This document shows, in pieces, positions 1 to 6,668 of a DNA stretch of 15,624 nt. Position numbers and translations under genes: made by a program. The DNA is from Anaerolineae bacterium (lineage in GTDB: Bacteria; Chloroflexota; Anaerolineae; UBA1429). The notes under the pieces were generated by a model. The model made no database searches. It saw only the letters and a list, made by a program, of their open reading frames with translations, and was not told the origin of the DNA. The stretch lies in contig JAFGLK010000009.1 of assembly GCA_016928125.1 (NCBI GenBank), positions 1 through 15,624 on the forward strand, written 5' to 3'. Each line of letters starts with the position of its first letter. Position 1 is the stretch's first letter.

Positions 1-1791
1 GATCATCAAGACCGCACCCATTTCGAGGAACGCAAGGCTCACCATGGTGGGCCAGACGTTAGGCAACACATGAGCGCTGAGCACCTGCCCCTGACTCAGA
101 CCTGTAGCGACGGCACTCTCGATGTAGGCCATGGGTTTGATGCGCATCACCTGGCTGCGAACCGTCTGCATGACCTCACCCCAGCCGATGCATGCCAGAG
201 CGATCACAAAGGCCGTCATGCCCTGGCGAACGCCCACGGCAAAGACCACAAGCATAGCCAAAAGCAACGCAGGAAAAGCGGCCAACGTCTCGGCCAGCCC
301 CATGATCGCTCCGTCGAGCCTGGAATCTGCAAACCAGCCTGCGATAAAGCCCAGGATTCCCCCCACCATCAAGCGGGCCAGCACAGCGAAAAATGCGATG
401 GTGAGTGTGCGACGTGCCCCCGCCAGTAGCAGACTGAGGATGTCTCGTCCCTGGCTGTCTGTGCCGAATGGAAAGGTCGCTGATGGCGGCAGGGGCGGCC
501 AGAGCTCCTGACCCTCCACGGACAGGCTCACCGCGGATGAATAGGGATTGTGTCTGGCGAACGAGGGACCAGCCACGACCAGCACGAGCAGAGTGGCGCC
601 CATGATAGCCCCCAAGATGAGGGCCGGATTGGTCAAGGCAGCGTTGCGCCAATGTCGCCAGTGCGCCTTGCGCTGCTGTGCGGCGCGCTCCTCGTCGGCG
701 TCGATCCAGGCGCCGTTGACACGACCTTGCTCCCTGAGCGAGCGCAGCGGGCTATCCTGAGCGTCGTACTGTGGGCGCTCACGCCAACGCTGCAGCGTGA
801 TGATCGCCTTGAGCTCCCGCACGATGCCCTTCAGCCCCTCCCATGGACGCGTTTCCATGTGGACTCGGGTCTCCGTCTCGCGCAGGCGTGGATCAAGCAA
901 TCTGTAGAGCAGATCAAGCCCGACGTTGACGGCCACAAAGAGGGCTCCCATGATCAAGAGCAGCACGGTAGCCCCGTGACGCTGCGATGAGCGCAGCATG
1001 TCGAGCATGGCCTTGGCGGCCCCAGGCCATCCGAAGAGGACCTCAACGACGGGCAGACTGCTGAGCGCAAAGCGCAAAGAGGTGCCCATAGCGGTCAGAA
1101 TCGTGCCGCTGGCATTGCGAATGATATGCATGCTCCACACTGTTCTGCGGAGCAGCCCTTTGGCCCGGGCTGTGCGGACATGGTCCTCTTCGAGCACGGC
1201 GCTCACGCGCACAAAGGTCAGACGAGCCACCTGGGCGATGGGGCGCGCCGCAAGCACCAGCACCGGCAGCACGAGATGCGTGTCCCAACCGAATCCGCCA
1301 ACGGGCAGTAGCTGGATGCCCGTGCTCTTGTGGAGAGATATCTCGGCGTACTGCAACAGCATTCCCAGAAGGAAACTGGGGGCGGACACGCCGACGATGG
1401 ACAAAGATATGAAGGCTAGAGAAACACGCCGGCGGCGAGCGGCTGCCGCCAACAGACCAAGGACGCCGCCCAAAAGCCCGCCGAGTAGCATGGCGAGCAA
1501 GAGGAGCGCTATGCTGCGGGCCAGCATCCCCCCAAGGAGCCTGCCAAGCGGCTGCGTCCGTTGCCAGGCATAGGCTGTGGATGGGCTCGTGTAGCGCCCC
1601 AGATCTCCCTGCGGCAGACGACGCCAGGTGTCCAGAGATTCCCTAAGCGCTTGCCCGGCGACCTCCGTCAGGGGCGCCGGCAGATTGGCCCGCGACCGGA
1701 AGGCCCATTCCTGCGCCAGATAGGACACATAGGTGATGGCCAACAGCACGAGCAGGCCGGAGATCAGGCGACGAAGTAGATAGCGACTCAT
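1..1791 (-). CDS. Fused DppB-DppC type peptide/nickel ABC transporter permease, 3'-truncated by window edge
   Basis: Reading the minus strand from the ATG at 1791 gives 597 codons with no stop before the window edge. Residues about 1-290 are a DppB-type permease: an N-terminal helix starting MSRYLLRRL, several hydrophobic segments, an EAA-type loop around EDHVRTARAKGLLRR, and the DppB-like C-terminal helix ending NVGLDLLYRLLDPRLRE. A charged cytoplasmic linker of about 80-90 residues follows. Then comes a DppC-type permease: helix ALILGAIMGATLLVLVV, the hallmark FGTDSQGRDILS, further helices and a second EAA loop (SAVATGLSQGQVLSAHVLPN). In the known family these are two separate subunits that heterodimerise in the membrane; here one frame carries both. 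An SD-like AAGGAG lies about 10 nt before the start. The ATPases and binding protein are not in view, so the substrate (peptide, nickel or other) is unknown. The fusion is read directly; transport function is inferred from the family. Confidence 0.88.
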   Translation of the reverse strand, partial: MSRYLLRRLISGLLVLLAITYVSYLAQEWAFRSRANLPAPLTEVAGQALRESLDTWRRLPQGDLGRYTSPSTAYAWQRTQPLGRLLGGMLARSIALLLLAMLLGGLLGGVLGLLAAAARRRRVSLAFISLSIVGVSAPSFLLGMLLQYAEISLHKSTGIQLLPVGGFGWDTHLVLPVLVLAARPIAQVARLTFVRVSAVLEEDHVRTARAKGLLRRTVWSMHIIRNASGTILTAMGTSLRFALSSLPVVEVLFGWPGAAKAMLDMLRSSQRHGATVLLLIMGALFVAVNVGLDLLYRLLDPRLRETETRVHMETRPWEGLKGIVRELKAIITLQRWRERPQYDAQDSPLRSLREQGRVNGAWIDADEERAAQQRKAHWRHWRNAALTNPALILGAIMGATLLVLVVAGPSFARHNPYSSAVSLSVEGQELWPPLPPSATFPFGTDSQGRDILSLLLAGARRTLTIAFFAVLARLMVGGILGFIAGWFADSRLDGAIMGLAETLAAFPALLLAMLVVFAVGVRQGMTAFVIALACIGWGEVMQTVRSQVMRIKPMAYIESAVATGLSQGQVLSAHVLPNVWPTMVSLAFLEMGAVLMI

Positions 1792-1848
1792 CGCAGCGCC
1801 TCTCCTTGCGCGCGTGGGCTCGAGGTCAAGCCTCCAATAGATAGACGG

Positions 1849-1921
1849 GAAGAAGCCTCTCAAAGTAGAGCCCCCGCCCGTCGAACAGACCACATGCTAG
1901 GCTACTTTGAGAGGCTTCTTC
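1849..1921. repeat. Perfect 20-bp inverted repeat with 33-nt spacer beside tRNA-His
   Basis: The left arm (1849-1868, gaagaagcctctcaaagtag) and right arm (1902-1921) are exact reverse complements. They are separated by 33 nt rich in C and G. The right arm ends 9 bases from the tRNA-His 3' end. No T-run follows on either strand, so this is not a standard intrinsic terminator. A perfect TTGACA (minus strand, 1922-1927) abuts the right arm; the hexamer 17 nt beyond it is only TAGCCT, a poor -10. The repeat lies in the 138-nt gap between the tRNA and the permease gene, which holds nothing else recognisable except that gene's SD. It could be a processing or attenuation hairpin, an operator, or a tiny repeat element. 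Confidence 0.85.
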
Positions 1922-1929
1922 TGTCAAGG

Positions 1930-2003
1930 GGTGAGCGGTGGGATTCGAACCCACGGTCTTCTGGGCCACAACCAGATGCCTTATCCACTCGGCTACGCCC
2001 ACC
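1930..2003 (-). tRNA. tRNA-His (anticodon GTG)
   Basis: The minus strand folds into a complete cloverleaf. The acceptor 5' strand GTGGGCG pairs with CGCTCAC (one G-U). The anticodon stem UCUGG/CCAGA closes the loop UUGUGGC, with anticodon GUG at 1967-1969. The T-arm is GTGGG-TTCGAAT-CCCAC. Histidine identity is supported independently by the extra G at -1 (2003) facing discriminator C73 (1930), the signature recognised by histidyl-tRNA synthetase. The 3' CCA is not encoded (the bases after C73 read CCT), so it must be added by tRNA nucleotidyltransferase. It is a single-gene unit with its own promoter. Confidence 0.96.
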
Positions 2004-2015
2004 ACGAGCACCGGA

Positions 2016-2044
2016 ATTCTACCATAGGCGTTCCCGTTTGCCAA
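2016..2044 (-). promoter_or_regulatory. Sigma70-type promoter for tRNA-His
   Basis: On the minus strand, TTGGCA (2039-2044) and TAGAAT (2016-2021) are separated by exactly 17 bp. Each matches consensus at 5 of 6 positions. Predicted initiation is near 2009, about 6 nt before the tRNA 5' end (2003), as expected for a tRNA promoter. It is divergent from the riboswitch promoter at 2075-2103. Confidence 0.75.
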
Positions 2045-2074
2045 GTTGGCTTTGTTTTCTCTCTCCCAGCGCCT

Positions 2075-2103
2075 TTGACCTTGCGGCAGCCTTGGCCTAT
2101 AAT
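2075..2103 (+). promoter_or_regulatory. Strong sigma70-type promoter of the thiamine operon
   Basis: TTGACC (2075-2080) and a perfect TATAAT (2098-2103) are separated by 17 bp. The predicted transcript starts near 2110, about 18 nt before the TPP riboswitch aptamer, so the leader enters the aptamer almost at once. This is the only strong plus-strand promoter seen before the six-gene thiamine cluster. Confidence 0.85.
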
Positions 2104-2127
2104 GGAGAAGGAACCTGGAAAGGTCAT

Positions 2128-2220
2128 CGCGCTGCTGGGGGAGCTCTCTTGGGCTGAGAGGATGGCTCGCAAGCATCGACCCCGAAACCTGACCTGGATA
2201 ATGCCAGCGTAGGGAAGCGA
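2128..2220 (+). promoter_or_regulatory. TPP riboswitch (THI-box) aptamer
   Basis: The conserved thi-box elements occur in the right order. GGGGAGC (2138-2144) is followed by the pyrimidine-sensor segment GGCTGAGAGGAT (2152-2163) with its variable arm, GACCC (2179-2183), AACCTGA-CCTGG (2186-2197), and the highly conserved TAATGCCAGCGTAGGGAA (2199-2216). The short P1 helix can form from GCT (2134-2136) with AGC (2216-2218); its outer end is uncertain. The element binds thiamine pyrophosphate in the nascent RNA. A terminator hairpin follows 22 nt later and then a thiamine pyrophosphokinase gene, so it should switch the operon off at high TPP. Confidence 0.96.
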
Positions 2221-2241
2221 GAATTGAGCACATCGCGGTCA

Positions 2242-2278
2242 CCGCTGGCTATTGGATGATGGCCAGCGGCTTTTTTTT
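2242..2278 (+). terminator. Riboswitch-controlled intrinsic terminator
   Basis: CCGCTGGCTA (2242-2251) pairs with TGGCCAGCGG (2260-2269) to give a 10-bp stem containing one G-U, with an 8-nt loop. A C and eight Ts (2271-2278) follow. The 5' arm is also complementary to the conserved GCCAGCG of the aptamer (2203-2209). Terminator and an alternative antiterminator are therefore mutually exclusive, giving transcriptional attenuation by TPP. Confidence 0.93.
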
Positions 2279-2322
2279 CGAGACTATCTCGTCGTCACTA
2301 CGGCTGACGGGCGGAGGAGCAC

Positions 2323-3717
2323 ATGGCCGACGGATCGCGTGAGGTCGTCATCGTCGCGAATGGCACCTTTGCCCACGCCGAGCGGCTGCTTCCAATTCTG
2401 GAGGGAGCCGATCAGATCATCGCCGCCGATGGCGGTGGCAATTGGCTCTATGACCAGGGACGCATCCCCGATCTTGTGGTCGGCGATCTCGATTCGATCT
2501 CCGCCGAGGTCCTGGCCGCTTTTCGGGCGCATGGCTGCCAGCTCGAACGCCATCGCCCGGATAAGGATGAAACCGACACCGAGTTGGCGCTCTTGGCGGC
2601 TCGTGATCGGGGCGCAAGGCGCATCGTCCTGTTGGGCGCCTTGGGAGGGCGCATCGATCATACGCTCGCCAATATCTTGCTGCTGGCCATGCCTCAGTTG
2701 GCAGGAAGCGAGGTTCTGATCTTCGATGGGACCTCCTTTCTCTTCCTCGCGCAAGATGAGACGCTCATCTCAGGAGAGGTCGGTGACCTGGTTTCATTGA
2801 TCCCGTGGGGCGGTGCTGCACACGGCATCCGTACAGAGGGCCTGCGCTATCCCCTGCGCGAGGAGTCGCTTCGCGTCGGTCCGGCCCGGGGCGTGAGCAA
2901 TGTTCTGGTTCAGCCCCAAGCTCGAGTGACTCTCGAGGCAGGCGCCCTCTTGGTGGTCCATACGCCCAAGCGCTATCTGTCAGAGGATGAGAGCGGCCAG
3001 AGGAGAATGCAGACCGAGATGTCTGAAACGGGCCAGGATTACAATCCATTCGCACAGCCAGAGGTTGCTCGCCTGTACGATGCCTGGTATGAGACGCCCC
3101 TGGGCGCCAGGGTGGATCGCCTGGAGAAGGCGCTCATCGCGGATCTGGCCGAGCCGCGAGCGGGTGAACGGGCCCTCGATGTGGGCACCGGCACAGGCCA
3201 TTTCGCCTGCTGGCTGGCCGATATGGGCCTGCATGTCATTGGCTATGATAGCTCGGAGGCTATGCTGCGGGTGGCACGCGCGGACACGCGCATAAGCTGG
3301 CAACAGGGCGATGCCGAACAGCTCCCCTTTGAGGATGGCGCGTTCGATCTCGTGCTCTGCGTAACCGCTCTGGAATTCATGGCCCATCCTCAGAGGGCAC
3401 TTGAGGAGATGTACCGGGTGACGACGCCGGGCGGTCGTCTGGTGGTGGGGGTACTGAACAAGGAAAGCCGCTTCGGCCGGGCTTACCTGGCGCAGGCTTG
3501 CGAGGAAAACACGCCCTTTCGCCATGCCCATCTCTACACCGCCGAATCCTTCCTCTCTCTCATCGAACCTCTGGACTCGGTGCGCTGGGGTGGGTCGGTT
3601 TTCTTTGGCCCTGAGTTGAAGCGTTTGGCGTTGGCCGACTGCTATGAATGGTTCGGGCGGCATTGTTTTGGGCTGCGCCAGTACGGCGCGCTACTCGTGG
3701 GGAGGATCGACAAATGA
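2323..3717 (+). CDS. Thiamine pyrophosphokinase fused to a class I SAM-dependent methyltransferase
   Basis: The product has 464 residues. Residues 1-213 are a complete ThiN-type thiamine pyrophosphokinase, which makes TPP from thiamine and ATP in the cytoplasm. Its motifs are ADGGGNWLY (35-43), GDLDSI (54-59), KDETDTE (81-87) and GALGGRIDHTLAN (105-117), plus the C-terminal beta domain ending in ALLVVH. A polar linker (214-240) leads to a Rossmann methyltransferase: DVGTGTG (286-292, SAM loop), GDAEQLPFEDGAFD (329-342) and the post-motif TTPGGRLVVGV. The start is the ATG after GGAGGAG, 45 nt past the riboswitch terminator. An internal AGGAG (3001-3005) precedes in-frame ATGs at 3007 and 3019, so the methyltransferase could also be made alone. 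The kinase role is confident. The methyl acceptor cannot be told from sequence. Confidence 0.92.
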   Translation: MADGSREVVIVANGTFAHAERLLPILEGADQIIAADGGGNWLYDQGRIPDLVVGDLDSISAEVLAAFRAHGCQLERHRPDKDETDTELALLAARDRGARRIVLLGALGGRIDHTLANILLLAMPQLAGSEVLIFDGTSFLFLAQDETLISGEVGDLVSLIPWGGAAHGIRTEGLRYPLREESLRVGPARGVSNVLVQPQARVTLEAGALLVVHTPKRYLSEDESGQRRMQTEMSETGQDYNPFAQPEVARLYDAWYETPLGARVDRLEKALIADLAEPRAGERALDVGTGTGHFACWLADMGLHVIGYDSSEAMLRVARADTRISWQQGDAEQLPFEDGAFDLVLCVTALEFMAHPQRALEEMYRVTTPGGRLVVGVLNKESRFGRAYLAQACEENTPFRHAHLYTAESFLSLIEPLDSVRWGGSVFFGPELKRLALADCYEWFGRHCFGLRQYGALLVGRIDK

Positions 3718-3992
3718 TCGGGATCAGTGCACAAGTCAGTGTGTATCCCTTGGAGCAGCAGGATATCACGGGCCCCATCGAGGAGGTGATTTCGGTGCTA
3801 CGGGAGAGAGGGCTGCCCTGCCAAGTGGGTTCTATGAGCTCCCTCACCTGGGGAGAGGACGATCTGGTCTTTGAGGCACTGCGCGAAGCCTTTGCCCGCG
3901 CGGCCGAACAGGGCCCAGCCGTCATGGTGATCACCGTCTCCAATGCCTGTCCGCTGCCGCCACCGTCCAGAGGTGGGGAGACCGATGTCTGA
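3714..3992 (+). CDS. Thiamine-binding protein, MTH1187/YkoF-like (Thiamine_BP) family
   Basis: The protein has 92 residues. It starts at an ATG sharing ATGA with the stop of the preceding kinase-methyltransferase, with GGGGAGG 8 nt upstream; this indicates translational coupling. The sequence has the family pattern: an N-terminal beta strand (GISAQVSVYPL), a helix with IEEVISVLRERGL, a second strand with MSSLTWGE, a helix (FEALREAFARAAEQG) and a strand (VMVITVSN). This is one ferredoxin-like module of about 90 residues, whereas B. subtilis YkoF carries two in tandem, so it probably acts as an oligomer. Family knowledge suggests cytoplasmic binding of thiamine or its hydroxymethylpyrimidine (HMP) moiety. 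The context, between TPP synthesis and a pyrimidine-type ABC transporter, agrees. Its exact ligand is inferred. Confidence 0.85.
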   Translation: MIGISAQVSVYPLEQQDITGPIEEVISVLRERGLPCQVGSMSSLTWGEDDLVFEALREAFARAAEQGPAVMVITVSNACPLPPPSRGGETDV

Positions 3993-4815
3993 ACAGCCTG
4001 AACGACGAAACGCACAGATACCTCGGCGCCGAATGAGATCGGCATACACTCGCTGGCTGGGGCCGCTGCTCCTGATCTTCGGCGTGCTGGTCATCTGGCA
4101 GCTGGCCGTGTGGTACTGGGAGATCGAGGATTATCTCCTGCCGTCGCCCTTGGCCATCTCCGCTGCAGCTCGAGAGGCCCTGAACCTGCTCGGTGGGCAT
4201 CTGTGGCAGACGGCTCAGGAGACGCTCTGGGGATTCGGATTGGCCCTGACCGTAGGCCTGATCCTTGGGCTTTTGATCGACTGGTTCCCCTGGGTCAGAA
4301 ATGCGCTCTATCCGCTGCTGGTTGCCTCGCAGACAGTGCCCATCGTGGCTATTGCGCCGTTGCTGGTGATTTGGTTCGGGTACGGCATCTGGCCCAAGAT
4401 CATCGTCGTGGGCCTGGTCTGCTTTTTTCCGATCGTGGTCAACACGGCAGACGGCCTGCGCACAGTGGATCCAGAGCTCACTGCGCTCTTGCGCAGCATG
4501 GGGGCCTCGCGGCGCACGATCTTTTTCCTCGTGCGCCTGCCCGGGGCAATGCCGCTGGTGTTTTCCGGGATCAAAATCGCCATCACTTATAGCGTCGTGG
4601 GCGCGATCATGGGAGAGTGGGTCGGCGCGAGCAAGGGATTGGGCATCTTTATGCTGCGCTCAACCAATTCCTTTCGCACAGATTGGGTCTTTGTGAGCAT
4701 TGCCGTGACCGCCGCGCTCAGCCTGTTGCTCTTTGGCCTGGTGGCGGGCATCGAGCGCCTTTCGTTACGCTGGTACTATACGGCCGCGCGCCGCGAACAG
4801 TGGGAAGAACTGTAG
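3985..4815 (+). CDS. thiX: ABC transporter permease, ThiX/SsuC-like (thiamine precursor uptake)
   Basis: The 276-residue integral membrane protein belongs to the BPD_transp_1 family. After a basic, cytosolic N-terminus (1-22) come about six hydrophobic segments: 24-46, 80-99, 105-128, 136-152, 188-210 and 232-256. The EAA loop lies at 164-199 (ELTALLRSMGASRRTIFFLV) and would dock with the ATPase. The ATG at 3985 is chosen over upstream in-frame ATG 3943 because the extra residues lack similarity and a purine-rich GGTGGGGAG precedes 3985. It overlaps the upstream gene by 8 nt. Together with the next two genes it forms a complete ABC importer. The thiamine-precursor assignment rests on the TPP-riboswitch operon; the fold alone would equally fit nitrate/sulfonate/taurine permeases. 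Confidence 0.88.
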   Translation: MSEQPERRNAQIPRRRMRSAYTRWLGPLLLIFGVLVIWQLAVWYWEIEDYLLPSPLAISAAAREALNLLGGHLWQTAQETLWGFGLALTVGLILGLLIDWFPWVRNALYPLLVASQTVPIVAIAPLLVIWFGYGIWPKIIVVGLVCFFPIVVNTADGLRTVDPELTALLRSMGASRRTIFFLVRLPGAMPLVFSGIKIAITYSVVGAIMGEWVGASKGLGIFMLRSTNSFRTDWVFVSIAVTAALSLLLFGLVAGIERLSLRWYYTAARREQWEEL

Positions 4816-4840
4816 GGTAGGTCTGGCGGAGGAAGTAGAC

Positions 4841-5851
4841 ATGAGATATATACTCAAACCATCCAAAGCTCTTCGCTTGGTCTTTATATGCGCAGTGGCG
4901 TTGAGTGTGCTCACGCTGAGCGCGTGTCAGACCATAGGCATCGGAGGGAGGACGGGGGCGGTCCTCTCTCTCGATTGGGTCCCGAACACCAATCATACCG
5001 GCTTTTATGTGGCCCTGGACAAGGGTTGGTACGCAGAGGAAGGCATCGATCTGGAGATCCAGATCCCTTCCGATCCGGCGGCCGCCCTCAAGCAAGTGGC
5101 TGCTGGCAACACCGAGTTCGGCGTGAGTTTTCAGGAGGAAGTGACCATCGCGCGCTCTCAAGACATTCCGGTGGTATCGATTGCGGCTATCATCCAGCAT
5201 AATACGTCGGCCTTTGCGGCCCTCGAAGAGTCGGGCATTGAGACGGCCGCAGACTTTGAGGGCAAGACGTATGCCTCCTATGGCCTGCCCATCGAACGCC
5301 CCATTCTCGAGGGTCTGATGGCCTGCGAGGGCGCCGATGCGAGCACAGTCGAGTTCATCGACGTGGGCTTTGATGCCTTTCCCGCGCTGCTGGCCGGGCG
5401 CGTGGATCTGGCCTGGATCTTTCTGGCCTGGGATGGCGTCCAGGCCGATCTGAAGGGCGTCGAGCTCGCAGCGGTTCCTTTGTACGGCTCGTGCGTGCCC
5501 GACTATTACACACCCGTGATCATCTCTGGGGAAAAGACGCTGCAGAGCAAGGGGCGCCTGGTAGAGAAGTTTCTCCGGGCCACCTCGCGAGGCTATCTGT
5601 ATGCGATCGAGAATCCTGAGGAGGCCGCCGAGATCCTGCTCAAGCACTCGCCCGAGAGCGATCCCGCGCTCGTCAAGGCCAGTCAAGCCTGGTTGAGCCC
5701 CCGCTATCAGGCTGACGCGCCCGCTTGGGGACAGCAAAGCCCTAGCGTATGGTCCGAGTTCGCCACCTGGCTGTCTGAGAATAACCTGCTAACGCAGCCC
5801 ATCGATCCCATGGAGGCCTTTACCAATGAGTATCTGCCCACCTCTGAATAG
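4841..5851 (+). CDS. thiY: Substrate-binding lipoprotein, NMT1/THI5-like (ThiY-type)
   Basis: The 336-residue precursor has a basic N-terminus, a hydrophobic core and the lipobox LSAC, with the lipidated cysteine at residue 29, so it should be anchored outside the membrane. The mature part begins with the NMT1/THI5 signature (LSLDWVPNTNHTGFYVALDK, then GWYAEEGIDLEI). It continues with the two-lobed binding-protein pattern, including the first-lobe GVSFQEEVTIARS and a hinge region near GFDAFPALLAGRVDLAWIF. Known relatives bind pyrimidine precursors of thiamine such as formylaminopyrimidine (FAMP), or are HMP-related. The ATG at 4841 is preceded by GGAGGA with 7-nt spacing; a longer in-frame start at 4733 would lie inside the permease gene and destroy the signal peptide. 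The specific ligand is not proven. Confidence 0.88.
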   Translation: MRYILKPSKALRLVFICAVALSVLTLSACQTIGIGGRTGAVLSLDWVPNTNHTGFYVALDKGWYAEEGIDLEIQIPSDPAAALKQVAAGNTEFGVSFQEEVTIARSQDIPVVSIAAIIQHNTSAFAALEESGIETAADFEGKTYASYGLPIERPILEGLMACEGADASTVEFIDVGFDAFPALLAGRVDLAWIFLAWDGVQADLKGVELAAVPLYGSCVPDYYTPVIISGEKTLQSKGRLVEKFLRATSRGYLYAIENPEEAAEILLKHSPESDPALVKASQAWLSPRYQADAPAWGQQSPSVWSEFATWLSENNLLTQPIDPMEAFTNEYLPTSE

Positions 5852-5869
5852 GCCGGATGGGGGCGCAGA

Positions 5870-6667
5870 TTGACGACCTCCCTGCCGATCGAGCTACGCC
5901 ATGTGAGCAAGGCGTTTAGGGTGGATGGCCGCGTTGTAGAGGCGCTGCATGACGTCTCATTGTCAGCTGGCGCCCAAGAGTTTGTCACGCTGATCGGGCC
6001 GAGCGGTTGTGGCAAAAGCACGTTGTTGAATATCATCGCCGGGCTGATGCAGCCCGGTGCGGGCGAGGTCTTGCTGCACGGGAAGCGCGATACGAACCGC
6101 CTCGGGGAAACGGGCTACATGCCCCAACGCGATCTTCTGCTGCCATGGCGCACCGTGCTGGACAATGTTATCCTGGGGCCGGAGGTGGCTCTTTGCAGCC
6201 AATCGATCTGGGCCTGGAACGGGCATCGTCGCCGTGCTCTGGAAGAAGCCAGGCGTGAGGCGCGCGCGCTCTTGCCGCTCTTCGGCCTGGAGGGCTTTGA
6301 GCAGAGCTACCCGGCAGCTCTCTCGGGGGGTATGCGCCAACGGGCCGCCCTGATGCGCACCTTCATGTGCAAACGCGATACCATTCTCCTCGATGAGCCC
6401 TTTGGCGCCCTGGATGCCTTGACACGGCGCATCATGCGCCGTTGGCTCCTGGAAGTGTGGGCGCGATTTCGACAGTCTGTGCTTTTTGTCACGCACGATG
6501 TGGACGAAGCCATCTATCTGTCGGATCGTATCTATGTCCTGTCGTCCAGGCCCGGACGTATCGTGCTCGAGCTGAGTGTGGATCTACGGCGGCCGCGGGA
6601 CGGCTCCCAGTCCGATGCGCGCTTTGTGCAGTTGCGCGAAGAGATCCTGACCGCTTTGGGAGTATAA
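5870..6667 (+). CDS. thiZ: ABC transporter ATP-binding protein, ThiZ/SsuB-like
   Basis: The 265-residue cytoplasmic ATPase is complete. It has Walker A GPSGCGKST (43-51), Q-loop YMPQRDLL (83-90), signature LSGGMRQR (151-158), Walker B TILLDEP (171-177), D-loop ALD (180-182) and switch histidine H209. The start is TTG at 5870, 18 nt after the stop of the binding-protein gene, with a modest SD (GGATGGGGG). No in-frame ATG gives the full N-terminal strand. It should energise the ThiX-type permease. Specificity is taken from the operon: closely similar ATPases serve nitrate, sulfonate and taurine systems. Confidence 0.9.
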   Translation: MTTSLPIELRHVSKAFRVDGRVVEALHDVSLSAGAQEFVTLIGPSGCGKSTLLNIIAGLMQPGAGEVLLHGKRDTNRLGETGYMPQRDLLLPWRTVLDNVILGPEVALCSQSIWAWNGHRRRALEEARREARALLPLFGLEGFEQSYPAALSGGMRQRAALMRTFMCKRDTILLDEPFGALDALTRRIMRRWLLEVWARFRQSVLFVTHDVDEAIYLSDRIYVLSSRPGRIVLELSVDLRRPRDGSQSDARFVQLREEILTALGV

Positions 6668-6668
6668 C

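Noticed and set aside
1849..1930. Inverted repeat as an integrated element or att site at the tRNA 3' end
   Set aside because: No integrase, no duplicated tRNA 3' end and no clear target-site duplication; only a 6-base direct repeat (gtcaag) flanks it, which is expected by chance.
1826..2242. Minus-strand open frame of 138 codons across the tRNA-His and riboswitch region
   Set aside because: It runs through a complete tRNA gene and its promoter and through the TPP aptamer; no SD and no recognisable protein.
2252..2719. Plus and minus open frames overlapping the pyrophosphokinase
   Set aside because: They are out-of-frame readings of a strongly conserved ThiN domain, Arg/Ser/Pro-rich with no domain pattern.
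4718..5737. Long minus-strand open frame (339 codons) opposite the binding-protein gene
   Set aside because: The plus strand encodes a lipoprotein with clear signal peptide and NMT1 motifs; the minus reading is low-quality and crosses a gene boundary.
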